DNA of 64,000 nt. Origin: Gnetum montanum. Taxonomy: Eukaryota; Streptophyta; Gnetopsida; Gnetales; Gnetaceae. Below, piece by piece: positions 11,249-22,500 of the stretch. Within the stretch, counting starts at the first letter, position 1; each line of letters starts with the position of its first letter. The DNA lies in contig MNCI01023362.1 of assembly GCA_015680685.1 (NCBI GenBank), positions 208,650 through 272,649 of the forward strand. Reading direction: 5' to 3'. Position numbers and translations under genes: made by a program. The notes under the pieces are model-generated. The model had not been told where the DNA came from. It was given only the letters and a program-made list of their open reading frames with translations, and made no database searches.

Positions 11249-14038
11249 ATGGCCCCGAAATGTGGACAATAGGAAGGTCCTACCCAAGGTGGAAGCAAAC
11301 GAGCTCGGAAAGGGGGAAGACAAGTTCCTACCAGAAAACATGCAGAATAGGAAGAGCAATCATTCATCATTCATCAAGAAGAACCTTCCACTGGATAGTC
11401 TGGGCAGGTAGAAGGAGGAGTTACTGCAGTGCCTAAACTAGGACAACAACTCATATTGCCCCAAGATTGTGTTCAGGCTATCCATGAGAAGTTCACATTT
11501 GCTAAGATGATTGTGAAATTGAACTTTAAATCATTTGCATATTTTTCTCCTGAGGCCATTAGGGATCACCTCAAAGGGTCTCTCTTATGGCCTATCCTTT
11601 CTGAAAGTGGTGCCTGGTACCTAGGAGAGACATACCAATTTTGGCACAATAAAAAGCAAGGCACCACTGTTAATATTTGTGGTGTGAAAGTTGACTTCTC
11701 TATGTAGACCATTTCAAAATTGTTAAACCTTTCAAATACAGGGCCCAAGGTTGCTCAGTTATCCACCTGTTCAGACCCCTATGTGCATAAGGATTGGTTG
11801 GAGAAGGCTTATGGCAAAGATAAAGCATTTGGTGAGTTGATGATGGAAGAGAGGGTTTACTTTGAAATTAGAACATATCACCTCTTGACCACAAAGGGCC
11901 TCAAAATAATATCAACGTATGCAGCTAGAGGATGTGCAGTGTTGATGGGAAAGGTTAACGCTAACCTACCCCATCTATATTTGACAGAGATCCTAAGGCG
12001 GTTCAAGGAACGAAAGACAAGGAAGATGGCACTACCATTCCCTTGTCTTATCATAAAGCTTTGTTGACATGTTGGTATTCAGGGGTACACTAATAATATC
12101 CTCTAAAAAGCCCAAACTACATCATATGCTGAATTACTAAAGGCGCCAGCCCCAAGGAAAAGCACTGGCAAAGAGCTGGGACCAGAGCAAGAAGAAGAAT
12201 AGATGAATGGACCAACTACAAATAAACTTGTAGGACCCAGCCAACCTCTAGCCATGGGTCCCAGCCAACAACAAGAAGCAAGGAATAGCATAGGCCAAGA
12301 TCAGCCAGTACAGCCGCAAGACTACAGACCGTCGATGAGCCATCTCAGGGCCATCGCTGAGATGGTCAGTTGGGGAAGTCGTGATGACACAAACCTCTTC
12401 TGTGTCATCAATGAGGCCATTCAGCCTACAGTTTCATTGAATCACACAAGGGGTAAAATATCCATTCACACAGTAGAAGGGGAAAGTAGATGATCACAAC
12501 AAATCTTAGGAAACATGACATCTTTCCAGGTGCAGTTAGAGACTGGTGAAGGGGCCACTGTGGTGGTCATGCAACACTAGAATGCCATAGGAGCTATAGA
12601 AGTGGTCACAGACCACATTAAATAATCCTTCAACATACCTATTGTGCCACTGGTAGATCTCTCAGGAGTACGGGATGCTCAAACTTTGGCCGAAACCTCA
12701 ATGACTCCTATGGAACATGAGGATGTGCTTGATCGATTACTTCAAATAGGGCAAGTAATGATGTCCCTATTCAACATCCCTTAGGATGTTACAAAAATTC
12801 AATCATACTTCATTTCCACAAAGGGGAAGCTAATCTTAACAAAAGTAAGGGTTGAGCATGCTGAAGCTGAACTGCAGAAATTACAAGAGCAGCTCATGGC
12901 CTTACAAGCAGCACAACGGGGCCGTCTGCAATTTGTTCCTGTAGACCAGCTAGAAAATTTTAGAATGGAGTAGCTAACCAAATTAATAGCAGAGAATAAA
13001 AGGGTGGCCGATGAGAAAGAGAAGGCTATTTGGGATGCCTCCATAGCATAGACACAAACTCATGCGCATCTTAAGGCACTCAAGGACTTGCAAGAAGAAA
13101 ACAAGCATCTAGTTGTAGATAACCTTCGGTTTACCACTATAGAAAAGCAAAAGAATGTTCTCAATGAACACTTTCATCAATTACAAGAACAATTCATCTA
13201 GGTCAATCGAGACATAAGCCATTTAGCCAAAGAAAATTGAACCCTCTCGATGAAGGACGTACGTGCCATTCGTTAAAAGTCAACGATTGAGATAAGTGCA
13301 TGGCAGAATGAGGCTAAAGGACATGAAAAACTGAAGGAGCACTTCTGGGATTAAGTGGGGATGTATAAAAAGATCCTTCAAAAAGATATCCATATGGCCA
13401 AGGCCCAAATCAACACTATCAGTGCTCAACACACTGACTGGTAGGCCATATTGGACACATACGCCTTCGCCCACCAAGTGGAAGTTAGGAATCGGGACCT
13501 GTAGATTTAGGACTTGACAAAGTACATGGAGTTGGAAAATCTAAGATATGCCAAAATTTCCATGTTAATAGCAGGGTGCCTGAGGTTGGAGCTTGAGCAG
13601 CAAGTAGCAACCACCCACATCAAATAAGAAATCGAATTTGCAGAACGCAAGAAGCTATTGGAAAAATTGGAGGTTGTAAATTCTGAACTCGAGGTGGTGA
13701 AAACCAGCTACCAAGGATAGAAAGATGTCACAATAGACTTGGCTCAATGGCTAGTAGACTTTTATGAGTACAAGGATAAAGCTAGAGCCTATGAGGAAGA
13801 ATGACGGGTGTTCGCGGCTTAGTACGTCAAGGCCAACCAAATGTTTCCGCAACTACCCTGTCCATGCGAAGTGCCAACTCCATCCAATGTTGGAACATTA
13901 GCATGGATGGCACAAGACCCTTGGACCAAAGAGGAGAAGCTCCAGGCCATACTTTAATGCCATCAAGCCTCAAATCCTAGAGCACAAGACAAAGGGAAGG
14001 CACCAATGGAGGAGCCACTGCCACCAGGAACTACATGA
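11249..14038 (+). pseudogene. Plant transposon-protein / env-position ORF with coiled coil (broken)
   Basis: The start is ATG 11249 (MAPKCG), directly after a pyrimidine-rich GTGTGATTGCAG acceptor. Residues 60-290 resemble the 'putative plant transposon protein' family common in Athila-type elements: VKLNFKSFAYFSPEA, LLWPILSESGAWYLGETYQF, YFEIRTYHLL, LPHLYLTEILRRF. Residues about 500-850 are a long heptad-rich coiled coil (for example AELQKLQEQLMALQAAQ), and the tail is charged and proline-containing up to stop 14036. It occupies the env-like position of Athila, but no signal peptide or membrane segment is evident. Many in-frame stops, mostly TAG, break it. The same gene lies at 59175-56390 on the minus strand. 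Function unknown. Confidence 0.65.
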
Positions 14039-14190
14039 GTTCAAAATTTTTGTAGTTGTAGCATATTCTGTGTGTTGTGTCTTTATTTTTTTTCTTTCCA
14101 CACTGCGGAATCATCCCATTTTTTCATCTAATAATCTCATACCTATTCACTATGTAATCACTATAACTCGAGGATGATTTCTTATTCAAT

Positions 14191-14200
14191 CGTGGGGATA
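14191..14200 (+). other. Purine-rich tract before 3' LTR
   Basis: CGTGGGGATA immediately precedes LTR start TGATAAGACATC. The sister elements have CATGGGGATA and CATGGGGGTA in the same place. Confidence 0.6.
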
Positions 14201-15030
14201 TGATAAGACATCATTTGGGGCAACCACGATATCGCGTATGCGATATCGCATGCTTAGATGCGATATCATGGCCTTTACTACAATATCACGTATGTGATAT
14301 CATAGCCCACTGCCAATCCTATAAATAAGAGGTGACTCTCCCTTATTTCTTAGTTTAATTTTAGATTGTAGCTAGACTTTGGCAGTTTTTCCCTTCCAGA
14401 GATAGAATATTTTCTAGTGTCTGCCCGCAATGTGGTGATTGTAATTGTACAACATCCTTTATTCAAGTGTGACGTACTTGGACACACACATGACTGGAAA
14501 TAAGGATTGAGATTACTTCATCATTGCAGCATTCACTTAGTTTAATTAATTATTTATTTAATTAGTATTTATTACTTTCTTAGTTAATCTCTCTCACCCT
14601 TATCTCCTAGTAATGCGAAATGAGTACGACTTGATTACGAGCATTTAAGTGTGACTACTTGGTAACCCAGTAGCATACCTAGGATTTGTGCTTGGTAATC
14701 CCATTGGCAGTCATGCACAAGGTCCAAGATGTGTACGGATGATTAAGGAATGGATGCTCATCACACTTAACCCTTTCCTCCTAGCTTAGTTAATCTTATT
14801 TTCCATTGCCTTCAGGAGTAGCATTAGATTAGGACCACATCATAAACCTCACTCTAGACTAAGCCATACATGATAAAGATAATACTAGTCCAGGTGGGAA
14901 GATAGTAAACTACGACCTAAGGCTAACCATCTAGGTGCCACAACTAGTCCGTCTGTAGAGTTTGACCAGATCGCATGTGAAAATGCTCGTATTCTTATGG
15001 TTGAGTGTAGGGATACCTTGACACTCATTA
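14201..15030 (+). repeat. 3' LTR of the complete Athila-like element
   Basis: 830 bp, starting TGATAAGACATC and ending GACACTCATTA. It includes palindromes GCGATATCGC (14217-14312), a TATA box at 14320-14327 and the terminal GTTGAGTGTAGGG motif. It is followed by the GTGAT duplication (15031-15035) and no primer site, which identifies it as the 3' LTR. Confidence 0.9.
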
Positions 15031-15035
15031 GTGAT
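15031..15035. repeat. Target-site duplication GTGAT, right copy
   Basis: Identical to 6306-6310. The duplicated bases include TGAT, which also forms the terminal bases of the LTR that continues at 15036, so the Athila-like element landed at the very tip of another LTR. Confidence 0.75.
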
Positions 15036-16855
15036 GAATAAATTTCCCAAATTGAAATTCTTTGGACAAAGCTCACATACCAAATTTAACATGGTTCCCC
15101 AACTTGGGTACTTCACACTTAGATGGTAGATTTCAAGCACACCTTTAGACTTTGTTGCTCTCAAATGTGGTTTGAAGGGTCTACATCCTATATAATCTTC
15201 AAGGCCCACTCTAGAGTTTTGTAAAGTTACACTAACCAGTCAACTTCACAAGGTTCCATTAGGCTTGGAATGTGGTTTTCAAGCTTCCAAAATCTTTACA
15301 ATCTTGAACTCCACTCAAGAGTGTTATGCCAGAACACCAATCACTCAATCCAATAGGATCCCAACAAGCACAATCAAGATGCCTTCTTACAAGAAGCACA
15401 TCAACCCCATAAGGTAATAAGGGAGAAAAATAATTAAAAGGGATGAATGAAACTTAGTTTGTTAATCCTTGTACTTTGAGGTATAGCACACTTTACAATG
15501 GAAAAATGATAATACAATGAAGAGTAATAATGATTATAATGATTGACAAATACAAAAGCTTGCACATTTTCCAATGCATATGATGTCTTCTTATAGCTAC
15601 CGTGTTTTCAAATCCATCTTGGAACTCATGCAATAGCTACCTAACAATAGCTAACATTCATATAAGATGTCTTCTTCATGTTTGAGATGACTTTCTATAT
15701 TTGCCTTCTATTCTAGGAATATGTCTTTGCTTGGGAAATATGTCTTTCTAAAATCTCCATTCTAGAAGACATATTTTTCTCATGAAAGATGTCTTTTTGA
15801 AACTAACTTGCATTCTATGAAGATGTCTTTACCTAGTGGAAGACATGTTCACCTAAGGAAATATGTCTAATATTTCTTGAAGACATGTTTATCAATTCCT
15901 CAGGTTTTGCCAAGAGGTCTATTGTTTATCATAGATGTCTTTCTTCAACCTTCCTTTGCATGACAATTTCATCATTCCTTATTCATAATCTTACATTTTT
16001 TTTTCATGTGTCAATGATGAAAAATTTTCTTTTCCATGTTCTTTGAATTCTCTTCTTTGATATTTTCTTTTATGGATGAGACCTTGAGACCATGTGGATG
16101 ACTTTCTCCTTTTTTCTCCATTAGTGGGCTTCTTGTCATCACATCTTGGTCCTCCAACCACAACAACCATACAATCTTTTCCTCCATTTTTCTTAATGTT
16201 TTGACACACTAAAAGCTCCATAATATTCCCATTTTCAGTGATGTTCAAAACTTAAGAAAATGGATTAGTAATCATACAAATAATTATACCACTCTCCCCC
16301 ATTTTTAATAGCAAGAAAAATAATAAGGCACATAAACCAATTAGGAGTATGCATAATGTCATAATTTCAAAAAGAATATTAGCTAAGTAAGAAGATCAAT
16401 TAAAGAGAACACATTTTCCAACACAAAGTTCAGTTATGAGTTGCCTTGAATTTGTCAAGAACTAATCCAATCCTTCTAAGTGATATTCAAACTTAAAGCT
16501 TGAAGTGAAGTATAAGCCTTGAACATCAAGTAACCCACCTTTAAATCAATAAGTCATTAGTAGTTTATAGTGCATGGTTCTTTTAATGTGAAAATATTCT
16601 CTATACTTTTAAATAACATTAGCAAAATATTAGAGCATATCTTATATGATAAAGAGAATATATCAATAAAACTTCACAATGTGAAACTAGTCATGCCATA
16701 TTTTAAATTCATGAGTTAGGGAGTATATATCTTGGCAAACTACTCAAAGGATGTTTCAATCAAAATCATGGGTACCTTTCCATAATCAAAATTATAATGA
16801 TCTTTCTCATAATGTTGTAAGAAATAATACCACTATTTTCATTCTCTTGTAAAAA
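15032..16855 (-). mobile_element. 3' end of a copia-like retrotransposon (LTR, PPT, end of pol)
   Basis: On the minus strand, 16306-16855 is followed by a purine tract (AAAATGGGGGAGAG, 16305-16292), then a 1260-bp LTR-like block starting TGGTATAATTATTTG (16291) and ending TTTATTCATCA (15032). Just upstream of the tract the translation GLYFTSSFKFEYHLEGLD resembles the C-terminal end of copia RNase H (typically TKGL...KFEYLRDKLG). The evidence is short and decayed, so a gypsy origin cannot be excluded. The LTR holds an AGATGTCT/GAAGACAT array at 15590-15950. The right edge, near 16855, is where the Tat-like copy A begins. Confidence 0.45.
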
Positions 16856-18964
16856 TGCATCGGCAACAGCATTTTTGTTGCGCGGCACGTGTTGAGCATC
16901 GGTTGTCACGAATTGCTTCAAGAGATCTTTAGCTATATCGTAGTAGGGCTATAGGTGTACAGCCTTGAAAGCGTAGACTTTTGTGATTTGATTGATTACC
17001 AACATCGAATCACCTCAGATTGCCAGGTGTTGAACGTTGAGTTCTCTGGCCATCAACAGTCCCCTGAGAAGCCCCTCATACTCTACCACGTTGTTCGTAC
17101 AAGGGAAGGTCAGATGGTAAGCCAATATACATACATCCTTAGGAGAAAGTGTAATAACGGCGGCGGCACTGATGCCTCTCGTGGTTGAAGCTCTGTCAAA
17201 ATATAATGTCGCTTCGAGGCCTGTTGATACAGGGCTTAAACTATGTACGTGTTCATCTGGGAATTCTGGCTCTATTGTAGCTTGATCGTTAAGTGGTGAC
17301 GTTGCTAACTGGTCAGCTATGGCTTGGCCTTTGGTGGATGACTGGCCAACATAATGCAAATCGAACTTAGCTGTGATAGCTTTCCAACAAGCTATTCTAC
17401 TACTTTCATACAAATTGTTAGAGATAGCCCGCAGAATGTTACTTTTACAAATTATGTTGACCTAACTGCGGAAAATATAATGCCTACATTTTTTAAGTGC
17501 AAAAACTAATGCCAAATAGTTACATTCCACTTCGTTGTACCTTGTTTTGTACGCAAATAGAGCATGAATAAGATAATAGATAGGTGCTTCTGACCTATTG
17601 CTCCTTTTCTAGCAAAGTAACATAGCTATAGACACGTCTGAGTTAGCTAGATAAATGTAGAAAGGTTGATCCCTTTGTGGTGGGAAAACCATTGGTAAAT
17701 GTTGCAACTCTTCTTTTGAGTTGTCAAATGCACGCTGGTAGTCATTGGTCTATTCAAAATTGATACCCTTCTTCAAAAGATGTTGCATGGGGTGCAATTT
17801 ATCTGTTAACTTTGAAATGAACCGCCTGATGAACTGAAGCCTACCCTGTAACCCATGTAGTTCTTTGAGATTTGTTGGTGGCGTCAACTCAACGATGGCC
17901 TTAACCTTGTCGGGGTCAACTTGGATGCCAGTCTCTAATACCACAAACCCCAACATGTCCTCGGTTTTGACTCCGAAAACACATTTCTTTGGGTTGAGCC
18001 ATAAGTCATGTTGGAGACATCATTTAAGGACTAACTCCAGGTCTCGTGAATGATCTTCTGACTTTATATATTTGACAGCTATGTCATCTACATAGTCGTT
18101 CAATTTTCCTAAGAGGTAATCGCTAAAGATGTATGTCATGGCTCATTGATATGTTGCTCCAACATTCTTTAACCTGAAAGGCATCATGGTGTAGTAGAAG
18201 ATCCCCCAGGACATCATGAATGTTGTGGTCAATTGGTGCTTCAGGTTAATACGAATTTGATTATAGCCTAAGAAACCATCCATAAAGGACAAGAGTGCAT
18301 GGCCAACTGTTGTGTCGATTAGTTGATCAATACTTGGTAACAAGAAGTTGTCCTTAATTGTAGCTTTGTTCAAATCCCGGAAATCTATGCAGATGCTTAT
18401 GCCTCCTATTTTCTTAGAGACAACTACAATGTTGGACACCCAATCAGAGTAATCAATCGCACGGATAAAACTGGCCTGATATAACTTCGTGATTTCATCA
18501 TGCACTGCTAGCGTGATTTTTGGCTTAATCTTTCATGCCTTCTATCTAATTGGTTTGATGCGTGGGTCTAAGATGATGTTGTGCTATATTAATCTCAAGT
18601 TTAAACCTAGCATGTCTTCATATGACCATGCAAATACAGCAGCATTATTTTGGAGCACTTGAGTCATGTTAGTCTGAATCTGTTGGTCTAGGAGAGAACT
18701 AACCCTCAGATTTTTATTTTCTCCTTTGTGCATAACCACAGGGACCTTGCTAAGAGGGTCCTTGGTTGCATCACCAACCTCTAGGTTAAGTGTTTGGGTC
18801 AGATGTTCTGGCCAGTCTGGGGATGCTTCCAATGTTGCTATGGTTGCATCATAAAGAGAAAAGTTTATTCCTACTAGCATGTGATTGTACTATCTAATGA
18901 CCTTCCCATGCAGCCCTATTAATACTAAAGGTGTGGATAAAGCTGTGTCCATTTGCGAGTGATC
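16856..18964 (-). pseudogene. RT, RNase H and archaeal-type RNase H of Tat-like copy A
   Basis: The reading frame opens after a splice acceptor (TTTGTAG, AG at 18966-18965) with DHSQMDTALSTPLVLIG. Reverse transcriptase motifs follow: ICIDFRDLNKATIKDNF, LLSFMDGFLGYNQI, and the catalytic box LNDYVDDIAV near 18100-18080. After it come PPTNLKELHGLQGRLQFIRR and PIYYLIHALFAYKTRYNEVE (retroviral-type RNase H). A second RNase H domain reads TLYFDRASTTRG, TNNVVEYEGLLRGLLMA and HVPRNKNAVADAF, where it is cut. TNNVVEYE is typical of the archaeal-type RNase H of Tat elements. About a dozen stops and some frameshifts make it inactive. The integrase that should follow is absent. Confidence 0.88.
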
Positions 18965-18980
18965 CTACAAACTACCAAAA
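18965..18980 (-). other. Predicted 3' splice site before RT (copy A)
   Basis: On the minus strand CCCCTTTTTTTTGGTAGTTTGTAG ends at 18965 directly before the first RT-ORF codons. Copy B has TTTATTGTTGCAG at the homologous codon (AG 38371-38372). Ogre/Tat elements are known to splice out an intron between protease and RT, so a conserved function is plausible. Confidence 0.55.
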
Positions 18981-19555
18981 AAAAGGGGAGTTGTTACATC
19001 ATTTTTTTGCTAATCTGTTAAATGATAAAATTTTGTTTATTTTTTTTTTTTTGTGTTAGGATGGCATGTTAGAGAAGTTTCCAGTTTAAGGTCTTAGTGG
19101 ACCGTTACAAAAGTTTTGTAAAAAGAAATTTTGTAAAAAAGAAATGCTGAGCGTATGAAATGAGATGAGATGTGCAACGTGGTGCATCTAGCGTGTCGAA
19201 ATAGTTGGATTTGCATTTCGCACAAACCGTAGTTAATGCTAGCAAATTACGAGGTGATAAGCATCGCGTTAGTTTAGGGTCATTTCAGACTACAACTTGC
19301 ACGATATCTACGACATTAATACCTAGATCTTTGTGTTTTATGTCATACTAACATCCGCGTTTCGGGAAAGTTTCACGTCGATCGAGTGGAAAGAATTAGT
19401 TGGTTTTGAGAATCTTGTTTATAAGCTAGTGGTTCATACTCAAAACAGGTTACCGATATCGTGAATTTGGACTTGGTTATAGCGAGAAGAGAGCATAAAC
19501 AAGGCATGAGTAGAAGATTTTACAAGGATTTTTTTCAATTTTGACCTTTGCAACA

Positions 19556-22500
19556 ATGGAACCCAAAGTTAAAGGAAAGAATGCTAAGTTGGCCAGGATA
19601 GACGAGATGCAGGAGAGTATGCAGTGGGTTTCACAGGCTAGAGTGGAAGCTCTAGAAGTTACCCTACTTAACTGGTAAGTCATTTTTCATCCTTTTTTTC
19701 ATTTTTACACTATCTTCATGTTTGTTGCAGCGTCGTAGTTTGTCTATTTTGGATTCTAATGTTGTATCATGGTGTTAACGTCTATCTACACGAACTGAAC
19801 TATTGTTATGAAGGTTTAAGCGATAAGAAATAATGTTGTGCAGAGATAGGGTGTAGCGTGTAAATGTAATGAAATGAAATTTTTCGTGATAATGATATGT
19901 TGTGTTGGAGTAATACACAGTATTTGCTTTCATCGACTTTGTCAGAGACGGACCTTGAGCTATTACAAGGGTTTAGGAGATTTTGGCTATGGGCCTCCAT
20001 TATACGCTATAATTTTCCAGGAATTGTGTGAGCCCTAGTGTGGCGTAGAAAATATTCCTGTCTAAATTTTTTCTAACAGTAGTACATTTGTATTTTACAG
20101 TATTATGTTAAAGCCCGTCCTAATCGTTTTGGACATCGTGGACGTTCTGTGTTGCATTCATGTCCCTGCGGCCAATGTTCCTCCCCCTCATGCTCATCTA
20201 AAGGGGGAGGCGGTATGGTTCCGAAGAGGCGCATGGGATTTTTTTCAATTTCTGCTTTGCAACTATAGTGTAATCGTCTGTTCACATCTACCAGGTGATG
20301 AAGTTACCGCTATTTTGGAGATGCTATTAGTCGGTTCGACGTAGAGCATCTTAGCATTTCTATCTGACGGTGCAATTGAAACTATGCGAGTGTAAGACTG
20401 CGAATAGAATGTCAATGGTTTAAGGAATTTAAGATAGATTTGGTAAATGTCCAATTTTAACTGTTATCATGCCTATAACACTCTATTTGTGGCCTGTCAT
20501 CCCAAAACTTACTTCCAGAATCCTCCTGGTACCGTGCATTACACAAGCAGGTAAGTTTCGTTTCACTTCGCCGTATTGTAATGCTAACTACTGTTTAGAT
20601 GCGTACTGAATGTAAAGAGTTATTTTTGTTTCTAGCATAGGTTTTTTATCAATGAAAATGGTCTTATGGGCAATAATGAAACATTGTCATTGGCCGAGAG
20701 TGCTATACGGGAGTTTACCTCTATCAGCAATGTGCAGGCTGCCGTCATGGGACATCTGGCATTCGAGATCCCAAAATACCCTACCCGTTACGTCAACTTC
20801 TTTTCTAGGTGCAAGAAACTTGGTTGGCTAGATAGGAAGTGGACTCTAGACCCTCCCCTCACTGCTGCTGATGTACAAAGGAAAATTCCTCCATTTCCTT
20901 TACCTTTCGGGCCTGGTAAGCTTTGCCATAATAATGAATTATGTCAGTATTGTGTGATGATGATGTAAAATCATTTTGGTTTAACTATGGATTTGTGTTA
21001 ATAGTTAGGGAATCATGGGAGATTATGATTATGGCTTTGGGTCATGAGGCCAGTAGTCTCTTCTTCCGTTATGGTGACATAAAGGAGGCACAATGTTGGC
21101 TCGGTCATAGAGCAGCCCCGATTGTAGTAACCAATAACATTCAAGAAGCTATACTGATGGACCTTTTCCTAGCCATAACCCCTGATGCTATTGCAGGTGA
21201 AATGTTAACCTTGGTCAACTCCTTTAGCGAGGAAGTCTAGCATCTCTACGTATGCATACGTAAAGTGAGCGTAAATTTTGACATTGACGCTCAGCTGTTT
21301 GCCAATTTCTTTGGGGTCCCGTCTAACAATTTTCCCATAGATGAAAAGTTGAAGAGGAGCTCCAAGCTCCAGAAGGACATAGAGGAGTGGCTAGGGGTTC
21401 AGAAATGAAGTATGGGGATCCCTGGTGATAGGATTGTGTTGGCAGTGGCCAACACCGTTTACCCCCTTTTTGGGCCCGAGCCTTCCCCAAGACACTCTTG
21501 CAGGGGAGATTCCTCACCATTGAGCAAGCCCAAATCATGCAAGAGGTCTTAAAGGAGGGGACACGCTTTAATTGGGCAAGCTATTTTGCTGAAGGCTTAC
21601 GCGTTGAGATGATCAGGCTTCGCCAGAAGCTCGAAACCCATTTCAATGTGCATTTTTCCTTCTTCATAGCTTGCTTCTGACATTTTGCCAAATTTCTGGT
21701 GGTCCAGAGGAATGGGGTCTGGGTGCAACAAGATCGCACCCAGATCTCCAAACCATGGATCTCCCATATTTTTGGCACTATCTGATCGCAAGACCCACCT
21801 GAGGGGATTGGGGAGTCGCTATCAGTGATGACTAGGAGCATGGCTGTGCCTTGAACGCAGGGCCAAGATAGTGTGGGTGGAGTGCCTCCCTCTTACACTG
21901 ACGATGTGTTAAGAGGGAAGCACCCTGCTGCTGAGATAGTGGATTCATCAATGCTGCAAAAAAAGCCTCGTTTGAATGAGGGATCTTCCGAGCCAGCGGG
22001 TGGTGTCGAGAGGAAAATGCAGATCAAATTTCAAAGGAGCAATCCTCCATGCGGTAAGTGTGAAGATGTATTAATGGTTACAGTTTATGTAGAGATGTCA
22101 TTATGCAGCATAACATTCGTTGAACAAAAAGTGCAATCCTATGTTAACTAGCCATGTTGTCTTACAGTGAGGGAAAAGGTTGTAGACCAGTTGACCCCTG
22201 AAACAGGGGCTATGGTCTTACCATGTGGAGAAGGGGCCTCGGTCTCAGAAGAAGAGGCCCCAGTTAATAAGACAAGGAGTTCATAGCCTCCTGTGCGTGA
22301 AGAGAAAATAGCTATGGAGGATGTCGAAGCCCTTTCGGCTGGAATTAACCGAGGCAAGTGGTTTATCACTTGATAAAATTAATTTTTATTTTGTACTAGC
22401 TGTCGTAATATCTCAGTCATGCCTTTTGTCCTATGTAACAGGTGACCAGAGCATGCTGTTGACAGCGGTGGTGACTCAATCCTAGGGTGAATTTCCTGAT

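Larger units (their letters stand above)
6311..15030 (+). mobile_element. Complete Athila-like element lacking RT and integrase
   Basis: 8720 bp, plus strand: 5' LTR 6311-7180, tRNA-Asp primer site 7182-7200, gag about 7254-9316, T-rich and spacer DNA 9317-11248, a long transposon-protein/coiled-coil ORF 11249-14038, purine tract 14191-14200 and 3' LTR 14201-15030, flanked by GTGAT on both sides. No reverse transcriptase, RNase H or integrase motif was seen in any frame. The same order of modules recurs in the element at 55182-60915, so this looks like an inherited non-autonomous layout rather than random loss. Confidence 0.85.

Noticed and set aside
17015-17188. Plus-strand frame 16955-17188
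   Set aside because: It is the opposite strand of the archaeal-type RNase H of copy A.
22354-22441. GC-AG intron (GCAAGT donor) in the antisense gene of copy A
   Set aside because: The homologous stretch of copy B (GKWLHFD) is coding across this point and copy A reads GKWFIT, so the exon continues; the apparent donor is part of the codons for GKW.
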